Shown one piece after another: positions 6,854 to 13,687 of a stretch of 25,157 nt of DNA. Each line of letters begins with the position of its first letter. Position 1 is the first letter of the stretch. Position numbers and translations under genes: made by a program. The notes below the pieces were generated by a model. It made no database searches and was not told the origin of the DNA. It saw only the letters and a list, made by a program, of their open reading frames with translations. The DNA comes from an uncultured Eubacteriales bacterium (lineage in GTDB: Bacteria; Bacillota_A; Clostridia; Peptostreptococcales; Anaerovoracaceae): positions 1 to 25,157 of the forward strand of contig CADATR010000006.1 in assembly GCA_902790885.1 (NCBI GenBank), read 5' to 3'.

Positions 6854-7414
6854 GTGATAATCCTTATCGACATGGACGACACCATTGAGCAGCTCCTTAA
6901 AGCCTGGCTCAAAGGCGTTAATGAAAGATATGGTTACTCGGTAAGGTATGAGGACATCACTTCCTGGGATGTGTCCGCGCCTTACCCGGGACTGACAAAG
7001 GAGCAGGTTTACGCGATCCCCGACGAGCCGGGATTCTGGGGCACGGTAGAACCGATCGAAGGAGCGGCAGATGCGATTCGCCGCTTTATGGACGCAGGCC
7101 ATGAGGTGTATATAGTGACAGCTACCCCGTATGTTTCGGTCAGGGAGAAGATGGATGATCTTCTCTTCAGATGGTTCCCGTTCATAACATGGAATCAGGT
7201 GATAATCACCAGCCATAAGCAGCTGATAAGGGGCGATGTGCTCATAGACGACGGCATCCACAACCTTGAGGGCGGGGATTATGTCAGGATACTCATGACA
7301 GCCCCGCACAACAAAAGCTATGACGCGGAAGGCAACGGGATGATACGTGTCAGCAGCTGGGACGATATAGAAAAAGTGATATCGGAGATATCGGGAGAAG
7401 GGTCATGGAGATAA
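6854..7414 (+). CDS. 5'(3')-deoxyribonucleotidase-like HAD hydrolase (NT5C family)
   Basis: A 186-residue HAD-superfamily phosphatase of the cytosolic 5'-nucleotidase type C family, expected to dephosphorylate deoxyribonucleoside monophosphates. Motif I is DMDDT (6-10: nucleophile D6, acid D8), VTATP provides motif II, and VLIDDGIHN provides the acidic motif IV. The WGTVEPIEGA segment is typical of the family. I chose GTG 6854 because AAAGGAGGGGG sits directly upstream and the protein then begins with the hydrophobic strand leading into DMDDT. An in-frame ATG at 6794 would add 20 residues unlike the family. The end overlaps larE by 10 bases, so the two genes are translationally coupled. Substrate preference is inferred from the family only. 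Confidence 0.85.
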   Translation: MIILIDMDDTIEQLLKAWLKGVNERYGYSVRYEDITSWDVSAPYPGLTKEQVYAIPDEPGFWGTVEPIEGAADAIRRFMDAGHEVYIVTATPYVSVREKMDDLLFRWFPFITWNQVIITSHKQLIRGDVLIDDGIHNLEGGDYVRILMTAPHNKSYDAEGNGMIRVSSWDDIEKVISEISGEGSWR

Positions 7415-8157
7415 AGGAGTTTTTTGAAGCGAATAACAGGGCCGCGATCGCTTTCTCGGGAGGAGTCGATTCGGTATACCTGCTGCATGCAGCCGCTGAA
7501 GCGGGTGCTGATGTTAAGGCATATTATGTGAAGTCGGCATTCCAGCCGGGCTTTGAATTCGATGATGCGAAGAAGCTGGCCGGCCTTATCGGCTGTGAGC
7601 TCCATGTAATTGAAGCTGATGTGCTTTCCGATGAGAGGATAACATCGAATACGGCAGACCGCTGCTACTGGTGCAAAAGGCGCATCATGAGCGCGATAAC
7701 AGAAGCGGCAGGAGCGGACGGTTATGATGTCGTGTGTGACGGTACCAACGCCTCCGATGATATCGATGACAGACCGGGCTTCAGAGCCCTGAAGGAATAT
7801 GGCATAAGGTCGCCTCTCAGGGAATGCGGACTCACAAAGGACGACATACGAAAGGCTTCGAGGGAGGCGGGACTTCCTACCTGGAACAAGCCGGCCTACG
7901 CATGCCTGGCAACTCGCATACAGACAGGCGAGAGGATCACTGAAGAAAAGCTCCGCGTCACCGAGAAGGCCGAGGGAGCGCTGCATGAGATGGGTTTCAG
8001 GGACTTCAGAGTAAGGATGAGAGGCAATGACGCCCTGGTGCAGATATCCGGAGATCAGTTCGGTATGGCTGCTCAGCGCGAAAAGGATATAACAGAAGCG
8101 CTTTCAGACCTTTATGAGGAAGTGAGGATAGACGGGAATCCGCGTGTTTCGCGGTGA
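7405..8157 (+). CDS. larE: ATP-dependent sacrificial sulfur transferase LarE
   Basis: LarE adenylates and thiolates the carboxylates of pyridinium biscarboxylic acid mononucleotide in synthesis of the nickel-pincer nucleotide cofactor of lactate racemase and related enzymes. The 250-residue length is close to the family's usual size. The PP-loop SGGVDS is at 18-23. RCYWC (C87, C90) and YACLATR (C167) give three cysteines; C167 aligns with the sacrificial C176 of the Lactiplantibacillus enzyme. The CxxC pair plus this cysteine matches the three-cysteine class, studied in Thermotoga maritima, that uses a [4Fe-4S] cluster instead of sacrificing the protein sulfur. It overlaps the nucleotidase gene. 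No larA or larB lies in the window, but a LarC C-terminal domain is encoded 0.7 kb downstream. Confidence 0.92.
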   Translation: MEIKEFFEANNRAAIAFSGGVDSVYLLHAAAEAGADVKAYYVKSAFQPGFEFDDAKKLAGLIGCELHVIEADVLSDERITSNTADRCYWCKRRIMSAITEAAGADGYDVVCDGTNASDDIDDRPGFRALKEYGIRSPLRECGLTKDDIRKASREAGLPTWNKPAYACLATRIQTGERITEEKLRVTEKAEGALHEMGFRDFRVRMRGNDALVQISGDQFGMAAQREKDITEALSDLYEEVRIDGNPRVSR

Positions 8158-8173
8158 TACGGCTGTTACATCA

Positions 8174-8202
8174 TTGACCGGAACTCCCGAAAATTATATT
8201 AT
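8174..8202 (+). promoter_or_regulatory. Putative sigma-A promoter for the udk operon
   Basis: TTGACC (8174-8179) and TATTAT (8197-8202) are 17 bases apart, in the 99-bp gap between larE and udk. This is the best consensus match among the plus-strand promoters here. A CCGCG/CGCGG hairpin at the very end of larE lacks a T-run, so read-through from larE is possible too. Confidence 0.6.
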
Positions 8203-8256
8203 TAACCGGGTATGGGCTTTCGCTTTTTTGTTTTTTGAAATCGGAGGGATATCCTG

Positions 8257-8877
8257 ATGGATTGTTTGATCATAGGCGTTGCCGGCGGTACGGGTTCCGG
8301 CAAATCCACTTTTACGAACCGCATCAAAGATGAGTTCGGTGACAGAGTAACTGTCATTTATTACGATAACTATTACAGGGCTCATGATGATATTCCTTTT
8401 GAGGAGCGCAAGCTCATCAATTACGACCATCCGGACGCGTTTGAGACAGACCTCTTCATTGAGCATCTGAGAAAGCTCAGAAACGGCGAGGCCGTCGAAT
8501 GCCCTGTATATGACTACACGGTGCACAACCGCAGCAGCGAGACTGTCACTATAAAGCCGTCTCCTGTGATCATAGTCGAGGGCATCATGGTGCTCCAGAA
8601 CGAGGAGCTCAGAGATCTGCTCGATATAAAGATCTATGTTGAGGCTGATGCTGACGAGAGGATACTGAGGCGCGTGATACGTGACGTCAAATACCGCGGA
8701 AGGGATGTTGAAGGCATTGCCCAGCAATACCTCACTACGGTAAAGCCGATGCACTACATCTACGTGGAGCCTACAAAGTATCTGGCCGACATAGTGCTCA
8801 ACAGCGGAATGAATGATGTCGTGTTCGATGTCATAAAGGTAAAGATACTCTCGCACCTCGCGAAGCAGGTTTATTAG
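8257..8877 (+). CDS. udk: uridine kinase family protein
   Basis: Phosphorylates uridine (and usually cytidine) to the monophosphate for pyrimidine salvage. The 206-residue length is that of bacterial Udk. The P-loop GGTGSGKST is at 10-18. YYDNYYR (35-41) and NYDHPDAFETDL (54-65) are the nucleoside-binding motifs of the family; in PRK-type kinases the Asp in the first is the catalytic base. IIVEGIMVL is the Walker-B-like strand and RRVIRDVKYRGRD the lid region. A GGAGGG precedes the ATG and a promoter lies at 8174-8202. The next gene begins one base after the stop. The lid lacks the exact textbook RDxxxRGR form seen in some Udk proteins (RDVKYRGRD here), so a related nucleoside kinase is possible. 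Confidence 0.88.
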   Translation: MDCLIIGVAGGTGSGKSTFTNRIKDEFGDRVTVIYYDNYYRAHDDIPFEERKLINYDHPDAFETDLFIEHLRKLRNGEAVECPVYDYTVHNRSSETVTIKPSPVIIVEGIMVLQNEELRDLLDIKIYVEADADERILRRVIRDVKYRGRDVEGIAQQYLTTVKPMHYIYVEPTKYLADIVLNSGMNDVVFDVIKVKILSHLAKQVY

Positions 8878-8878
8878 G

Positions 8879-9331
8879 ATGAAAGACCGCATCTGTGAAT
8901 TTGAATGCAATATAGATGACATGACCGCTGAGGAGCTTGCTTTTGCTGCTGAGAGGCTCATGGAAGAGGGCGCTAAGGATGTGACTCTCACCTCTGTGCA
9001 GATGAAGAAGGGCAGGCCGGCGACCCTGCTCACTGTCATGTGCGCCGATGAAGAGGCAGAGAAAGAACGCTTTGTGCGCCTCATATTCAGATATACGACA
9101 ACGATCGGGATCCGTGAGCTGATATCTGAAAGATATATACTCGACCGCAGGGAGGAGACTCTTGATACCCCTTACGGGCCGGTCAGGCGCAAGATCGTCA
9201 GCGGTTACGGCACCGAAAGATACAAGCTGGAATATGAAGACCTGGCGCGCATCGCCCGCGAAGAGGGCGTCAGCATCGGCGAGGCCCGGAGACTTGTCTT
9301 CGGATATATGAAAACAGAGAGAGAGGATTGA
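8879..9331 (+). CDS. Stand-alone LarC C-terminal domain (LarC2-like nickel insertion protein)
   Basis: This 150-residue protein matches only the C-terminal part of LarC (DUF111), the CTP-dependent enzyme that inserts nickel into the pincer nucleotide. It shows NIDDMT (11-16), LTSVQMKKGRPATLLTV (about 37-53), RYTTTIGIR and DTPYGPVRRKI, and ends with the EYEDLARIAREEGVS motif, all typical of LarC C-termini. Usual LarC is about 400 residues. Lactiplantibacillus makes LarC from larC1 and larC2 by programmed frameshifting, and LarC2 is the CTP-binding part. Here no LarC1 coding sequence precedes it: udk fills the space and ends one base before the ATG. The N-terminal half may lie elsewhere, or the domain may act alone. 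Translation is probably coupled to udk and the next gene. Confidence 0.85.
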   Translation: MKDRICEFECNIDDMTAEELAFAAERLMEEGAKDVTLTSVQMKKGRPATLLTVMCADEEAEKERFVRLIFRYTTTIGIRELISERYILDRREETLDTPYGPVRRKIVSGYGTERYKLEYEDLARIAREEGVSIGEARRLVFGYMKTERED

Positions 9332-9333
9332 GG

Positions 9334-10167
9334 ATGGTATCGTTTACGGGAAAGCAGCTGAAGAACCGCATCAATGAGACTGTGGAGTACCTTAACGGCA
9401 AAGGGGTCTGTGATCCTGAGATCGGCATAATACTGGGCTCGGGACTCAATGATTTCGCGGACAGGATGGAAGACCCTGTCGTCATATCGTATGATGACAT
9501 TCCGAACATGCAGTCGGGCAAGGTGTCCGATCACCGCGGCCAGCTTGTATACGGAGAGTATAAAGGCAAAAGGATGGTGATGCTGGCCGGGAGGTTCCAC
9601 TATTACGAGAGCGGTGACATGCAGAAGGCGGCCTATCCCGCGAGAGTGCTGGCTGCTCTGGGCGTGAAGCGTTTCATCATCACGAACGCGGCGGGCTGCA
9701 TCAATACGGACTGGAAGGCCGGCAGCCTGATGCTTATAAAAGACCACATCAATCTGTCGGGGAGCAACCCGCTGATAGGAGACAACCTTCAGGAATTCGG
9801 CCCGAGATTTCCTGACATGACATATACATACGACAGGGAGCTGCGGGCAAAGCTGAAGGCAGCCGCTGCAGCTGAAGGCATAGACCTCTGCGAAGGAGTA
9901 TACGCAATGTTCACTGGACCTAGCTTCGAAACTCCGGCGGAGATCATTTTCGCCCGCACCATAGGCGCGGACGCGGCAGGCATGTCGACGGTGCCTGAGG
10001 CTATAATCGCCAACCATGCCGGATGTGAAATAATAGGGATCTCTCTGCTGTCGAACATGGCGGCGGGAGTGCTCGATCAGCCTCTTACTTCAGAAGAGGT
10101 GACGGAGGCCGGGATACAGGCAAAGGAAGTATTTGCAAAAGTCGTTGATATGGCGATAGAAATATAA
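9334..10167 (+). CDS. purine-nucleoside phosphorylase (trimeric PNP type)
   Basis: Cleaves inosine and guanosine (or deoxy forms) with phosphate to the free base and ribose 1-phosphate in purine salvage. The 277-residue protein has the PNP-I motifs ILGSGL (33-38), SDHRGQL (65-71), AGRFHYYE (85-92) and TNAAGCIN (117-124). The base-binding glutamate is E203 in GPSFETPAEI; GADAAGMSTVPEA follows, and N241 in SNMAAG matches the mammalian Asn243. I chose ATG 9334, two bases after the preceding stop and seven bases after a GAGAGG; a TTG at 9328 would overlap that stop. Between the LarC-like gene and the HD-domain gene. The trimeric low-molecular-mass class is clear; whether it is PunA or a xanthosine-active variant is not. 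Confidence 0.94.
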   Translation: MVSFTGKQLKNRINETVEYLNGKGVCDPEIGIILGSGLNDFADRMEDPVVISYDDIPNMQSGKVSDHRGQLVYGEYKGKRMVMLAGRFHYYESGDMQKAAYPARVLAALGVKRFIITNAAGCINTDWKAGSLMLIKDHINLSGSNPLIGDNLQEFGPRFPDMTYTYDRELRAKLKAAAAAEGIDLCEGVYAMFTGPSFETPAEIIFARTIGADAAGMSTVPEAIIANHAGCEIIGISLLSNMAAGVLDQPLTSEEVTEAGIQAKEVFAKVVDMAIEI

Positions 10168-10195
10168 AAAAGTTAAAGGAGATAAACTGTCAGAA

Positions 10196-10771
10196 ATGGA
10201 AGCTAAACTTACAAGAGAGCAGGCAAATGAACTCCTGCACAAGTATGTAAAGGGTGAGAACTACATCGTTCACAGTTATGCTGTTGAAGCCATAATGAGA
10301 GGGCTGGCCAAAAGGCTTGCGCCTGATGATGTCGAGTACTGGGGCATCTGCGGACTTCTTCACGATCTCGATGAAGAGACCGCTCCGTGGAGAGACGATT
10401 TCGGAACACACGGACCTACATCCGCAAAGATCCTCCGCGATGAGGGCTTCGGAGACCCGGTGATGGAGAACGCCATCATGGCTCACAACCCGCAGTGCGG
10501 CAAGAATCCTGAGACTCAGCTGGAGTACGCTCTCATAGCAGCGGACCCTATGTCGGGATTCCTGAAAGCCATCGCTCAGATCTATCCGGACAAGAAGATC
10601 GCAAGCGTAAAGCACAAATCGGTCAACAAGAGATTCAAGGAGACCCGCTTTGCTGCAGGCGCCAACAGACAGTTCATGAGCCTTATCGAGAAGGCCGGCA
10701 TGGAATGGGATGAATTCGTTGATGTTTCACTTGAGGCGATGAAAGAGATCGCTGATGAGATAGGTCTGTAG
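10196..10771 (+). CDS. HD-domain metal-dependent hydrolase
   Basis: A 191-residue HD-superfamily protein of unknown substrate. Metal ligands are visible in order: H26 in IVHSYAV, the paired H56-D57 in GLLHDLDEE, H97 in AIMAHNPQ, and D117 in IAADPMSG. The fold is all helical with no extra domain, as in many small HD proteins of clostridia that are annotated only as HDIG or hydrolase. The context of nucleoside salvage genes suggests a phosphohydrolase acting on nucleotides, but this is inference. The AAAGGAG site lies 14 bases before ATG 10196, rather far. A CTG at 10187 would fit the spacing better and read MSEMEAK, so a non-canonical start three codons upstream is possible. Confidence 0.85.
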   Translation: MEAKLTREQANELLHKYVKGENYIVHSYAVEAIMRGLAKRLAPDDVEYWGICGLLHDLDEETAPWRDDFGTHGPTSAKILRDEGFGDPVMENAIMAHNPQCGKNPETQLEYALIAADPMSGFLKAIAQIYPDKKIASVKHKSVNKRFKETRFAAGANRQFMSLIEKAGMEWDEFVDVSLEAMKEIADEIGL

Positions 10772-10795
10772 AAGCAGATCTGAAAGGATGTTTTG

Positions 10796-11059
10796 ATGTC
10801 AGATAAGTTTGTTTTTTACCCTGAGGGCGTCTGCTCCATGATGATAGAGATAGAGCTCGACGGGGATATCATAAAGGATGTTGTTTTCACAGGAGGCTGC
10901 AACGGCAACCTCAGCGGCATATCGAAACTCATTAAAGGCATGAAGGCTGAAGATGTGATCGGGAAACTTGAAGGGACAAGATGCGGATTCAAGGACACCT
11001 CGTGCCCTGATCAGCTCAGCAAGGCCCTGAGAGAAGCGCTCGAAGGCGCCGCGGCATAA
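10796..11059 (+). CDS. TIGR03905-family TSCPD domain protein
   Basis: An 87-residue protein with four conserved cysteines (C13, C35, C63, C70) and the eponymous TSCPD at 68-72. The TSCPD domain also occurs at the C-terminus of some B12-dependent ribonucleotide reductases, where the cysteines probably bind metal or act in redox. As a free protein the function is unknown; PEGVCS, GGCNGNL and GTRCGFKDTSCPDQL are diagnostic. I chose ATG 10796 with AAAGGA seven bases before it; the in-frame TTG at 10793 would only add one residue. It lies between the HD protein and serine acetyltransferase in the same operon, a loosely cysteine-related setting. Confidence 0.9.
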   Translation: MSDKFVFYPEGVCSMMIEIELDGDIIKDVVFTGGCNGNLSGISKLIKGMKAEDVIGKLEGTRCGFKDTSCPDQLSKALREALEGAAA

Positions 11060-11079
11060 AACAGAGGGGAGGGCTGCTT

Positions 11080-11982
11080 ATGAATATGGAGAACAGAGGA
11101 GCTAAAGCAGCTCATCTTGAAGACCTGGCCGTCAGGATGACGGAGATCGACACCAGGCCTATCGAAGGCCACTTCCTTGGCATGCAGGAAAAGGTAGCTG
11201 AGGCCCTCGACCATCTCATGAGGGCAATGTTCCCTTATCATTTCGGCAAATCAAGAGCAAGGTTTGCTGAGACGGAGAAGAGGACATATGAGCTCATGAG
11301 GGCTTATGATGCGCTGCAGCAGACGCTCGAGCTTGTCATAAAGGATCCAGAAGAGGCGACTGAGAAAGTCGAGGCGCTTGTAAATTCGCTGCCTGACATC
11401 CTTGAGGTGCTGAAAACGGATGTTGAAGCCGGGTATGACGGAGACCCTGCGGCACAGAGCCTGGATGAAGTCATAATGACATACCCTGCGTTCATAGCCA
11501 TTTTCACATACAGAATAGCTCATAAGCTTTATGAGCTGGGAGTGCCGATGATACCAAGAGTAATGACGGAGCAGGCTCATGAAGTCACCGGAATAGACAT
11601 ACATCCGGGTGCCAAGATTGGAAGGTATTTCTTCATCGACCACGGCACCGGAGTCGTCATAGGAGAGACGACGACGATAGGCGAACACGTTAAGCTCTAC
11701 CAGCACGTCACTCTTGGAGCGAAGAGCTTCCCTGTAGGGCCTGACGGCATGCCTGTAAAGGGTATAAAGCGTCATCCTGACCTTGGCGACAGGGTGGTGG
11801 TATACGCAGGAGCCACTATACTCGGAGGCGATACAGTTATCGGCGATGACTGCGTGGTGGGCGGCAATGTATGGCTGACTCACTCGCTCGATCCGGGAGT
11901 ATCCATCGTGACAAAGCCGAGCGGACAGGCAATGTCCACAGATGCGCTCAGCCCTGAGGAATCCATAGAGTGGTTCATCTGA
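11080..11982 (+). CDS. serine O-acetyltransferase (EpsC type)
   Basis: Transfers acetyl from acetyl-CoA to serine to give O-acetylserine, the first committed step of cysteine synthesis. The 300-residue protein has the N-terminal helical domain (1-130) and the left-handed beta-helix from about 170. The motif GDPAAQSLDE (121-130) is typical of EpsC-type enzymes of anaerobes. DIHPGAKIGRYFFIDHGTGVVIGE contains D187-H188, equivalent to the D157-H158 pair of E. coli CysE, and H232 in KRHPDLGD matches H193. Start ATG 11080 follows GAGGGGAGGG. It is the last gene of the udk operon, followed by a terminator. No cysteine synthase gene is visible. The C-terminal tail that binds the synthase ends in Ile, as in complex-forming enzymes. 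Confidence 0.95.
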   Translation: MNMENRGAKAAHLEDLAVRMTEIDTRPIEGHFLGMQEKVAEALDHLMRAMFPYHFGKSRARFAETEKRTYELMRAYDALQQTLELVIKDPEEATEKVEALVNSLPDILEVLKTDVEAGYDGDPAAQSLDEVIMTYPAFIAIFTYRIAHKLYELGVPMIPRVMTEQAHEVTGIDIHPGAKIGRYFFIDHGTGVVIGETTTIGEHVKLYQHVTLGAKSFPVGPDGMPVKGIKRHPDLGDRVVVYAGATILGGDTVIGDDCVVGGNVWLTHSLDPGVSIVTKPSGQAMSTDALSPEESIEWFI

Positions 11983-12012
11983 GGAAATCACAGAGATTTG
12001 GTATAGTAAAAG

Positions 12013-12045
12013 AGCACTGCGGTATTGCTACGGCAGTGCTTTTTT
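12013..12045 (+). terminator. Rho-independent terminator after serine acetyltransferase
   Basis: An 8-bp perfect stem (12013-12020 with 12033-12040) with a 12-base loop is followed directly by TTTTTT. It ends the udk-to-acetyltransferase operon. The -35 box of the likely selC promoter lies in its loop. Confidence 0.9.
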
Positions 12046-12053
12046 AGTATAAT
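12025..12053 (+). promoter_or_regulatory. Putative selC promoter overlapping the terminator
   Basis: A perfect TATAAT (12048-12053) sits 17 bases after TTGCTA (12025-12030). The -35 box is in the loop of the preceding terminator and the spacer includes its descending stem and T-run. The expected transcription start is near 12060, about 40 bases before the mature tRNA. Confidence 0.6.
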
Positions 12054-12062
12054 TTTTTGAGT

Positions 12063-12096
12063 GCGGTCAGCACTTCTTTTGTGCTGGTTACACCGC
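12063..12096 (+). other. Structured leader hairpin in front of tRNA-Sec
   Basis: CAGCAC (12068-12073) pairs with GTGCTG (12081-12086) around a 7-base loop. The adjoining GCGGT (12063-12067) pairs with ACCGC (12092-12096), leaving a 5-base bulge. Both helices are perfect. The element occupies nearly the whole predicted 5' leader of the selC transcript. Its role, for example in processing, is unknown. Confidence 0.5.
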
Positions 12097-12101
12097 GGCC
12101 T

Positions 12102-12199
12102 GGGGGTAGATAGGTGCTGGTGTGCCTCGCGGTCTTCAAAACCGTTTGCAGGGGGTTAGTAGCCTCCCGGGTGGGTTCGATTCCCACGTACTCCCGCCA
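12102..12199 (+). tRNA. selC: tRNA-Sec (anticodon UCA)
   Basis: A 98-base selenocysteine tRNA that reads UGA codons during selenoprotein synthesis. The anticodon UCA is at 12136-12138 in the loop CTTCAAA, with a GCGGT/ACCGT stem. The D stem has six pairs (12112-12117 with 12122-12127) around a four-base TGGT loop, the special feature of tRNA-Sec. A long variable arm (about 12146-12170) contains a GGGGG/CTCCC stem. The T arm is GTGGG-TTCGATT-CCCAC (12171-12187). The long acceptor (12102-12109 with 12188-12195) forms seven pairs including a G-U, with a G-G mismatch at the eighth. Discriminator G and CCA are encoded. selA starts 24 bases downstream. Confidence 0.95.
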
Positions 12200-12223
12200 A
12201 TTAGATTACGGAGGTCGGATGCC

Positions 12224-13684
12224 ATGACAAAGAAAGAATTATTGAGAGGACTCCCTAAGATCGACGAAGTGATGAAGCAGGAGTCTCTTGTTGTATTGTC
12301 AGAAGAGAAGGGCGATCTTCTGGTAACGGACGCTGTCCGTGCCGTGATCGCGGCTCTGAGGGCTTCTATTCTTGATCTTGAGGACGGAAAAGCCGAAGAC
12401 TTTGACGCTTCCGTGCTTGAGACAGAGGCTGTCGCGAAGGCAGCGGAGACAAGGATATTCCAGGATGAAGAGCTCAACCTTTATCCTCTCATAAACGCTA
12501 CGGGCACCATACTTCACACGAATCTTGGAAGAGCCCCGCTTTGCAGGGATGCCGTTGAGAACGTGGAGAGGGTGTCAAAAGGGTATTCCGACCTTGAATA
12601 TAATGTGCAGAAGGGCAAGCGCGGCTCGCGCCACGATCTGGTAGGCGATCTTATAGCTGAGCTCACAGGAGCAGAGGATGCGATGGTCGTGAACAACAAC
12701 GCTGCCGCAACCATGATAGTCCTTGCTTCCATGGGAAAGGGAAAGGAGATCGTCGTATCAAGAGGCGAGCTCGTCGAGATCGGCGGAGCTTTCAGGATCC
12801 CTGATATCATGATGCAGTCAGGCGCCTATCTGCAGGAAGTGGGCACCAGCAACAAGACCAAGGCATCAGACTATGAGAACGCCATCATGACGCGCGGGAT
12901 GCTCGAAAGCGGAAAGGGCTTTGATTCCGATCCGCGGCACGGCATGCGCTTCGAGACAGGCGCCCTCATGAAGGTCCACAAATCAAATTATGATATTGTC
13001 GGATTCACCGAGGAGGCTTCTCTTGAAGAGCTCGTTGAGATCGGCAGAAAGCACGATCTTCCGGTTATATTCGATATGGGCAACGGCCTTATGCTCGACA
13101 TGTCAGAATTCGGGCTCAATGAGCCGAATATCCCGGCATCGCTGGCCACGGGCATCGATGTTATGCTCTTCAGCGGCGACAAGCTTTTAGGCGGCCCTCA
13201 GGCCGGTATTATAGTCGGGAAAAAGAAATACATAAAAGCAATGAAGAAGCATCCGCTTGCCAGGGCAATGAGAGTTGACAAGATGACTTTCGCGGCACTC
13301 GAAGCGACGCTAATGAAATACAGAGACAGAAAGACAGCGCTCAGGGATATCCCTGTGCTTCGCATGATATCGGCATCGAACGAAGACCTGCGAAAGAAGG
13401 CGGAGCGGCTTGCTGACGCGGTCAAGAAAGTGGATCCGTCCATTTCGACAGAGATAGTGCCGGTAGAAGACCAGATCGGCGGCGGTTCAGCTCCTATGGT
13501 GAGGCTTCCGGGCTGGGCTGTATCCGTAAAGGACGGAATGAAATCAGCGGACAGAACGGAGCGCAGGCTCCGCAAGGCGGACATCCCTGTTATCGCGAGA
13601 ATAAACGAGGACAGACTCCTGCTGTGCGTCAGGACCATAGCGGATGAAGAAATAGAGACAACAGCGGAAGCTTTCAGAAAATAG
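12224..13684 (+). CDS. selA: L-seryl-tRNA(Sec) selenium transferase
   Basis: Converts seryl-tRNA(Sec) to selenocysteyl-tRNA(Sec) using selenophosphate and PLP, as a large ring-shaped complex in bacteria. The 486-residue protein contains the family motifs YPLINATGTILHTNLGRAP, SKGYSDLEYNVQKGKRGSRHD, and the PLP lysine K320 in FSGDKLLGGPQAG; VGTSNKT is also typical. I chose ATG 12224, nine bases after GGAGG, because it gives the standard MTKKELLRGLPKIDEV N-terminus; the open frame further upstream runs through selC. selB starts three bases after the stop. selD (selenophosphate synthase), also needed, is not in the window. Confidence 0.97.
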   Translation: MTKKELLRGLPKIDEVMKQESLVVLSEEKGDLLVTDAVRAVIAALRASILDLEDGKAEDFDASVLETEAVAKAAETRIFQDEELNLYPLINATGTILHTNLGRAPLCRDAVENVERVSKGYSDLEYNVQKGKRGSRHDLVGDLIAELTGAEDAMVVNNNAAATMIVLASMGKGKEIVVSRGELVEIGGAFRIPDIMMQSGAYLQEVGTSNKTKASDYENAIMTRGMLESGKGFDSDPRHGMRFETGALMKVHKSNYDIVGFTEEASLEELVEIGRKHDLPVIFDMGNGLMLDMSEFGLNEPNIPASLATGIDVMLFSGDKLLGGPQAGIIVGKKKYIKAMKKHPLARAMRVDKMTFAALEATLMKYRDRKTALRDIPVLRMISASNEDLRKKAERLADAVKKVDPSISTEIVPVEDQIGGGSAPMVRLPGWAVSVKDGMKSADRTERRLRKADIPVIARINEDRLLLCVRTIADEEIETTAEAFRK

Positions 13685-13687
13685 AGA

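Noticed and set aside
12122..12223. Upstream extension of the selA reading frame
   Set aside because: The extension runs through the tRNA-Sec gene; the ATG at 12224 has a GGAGG site and gives the normal SelA N-terminus.
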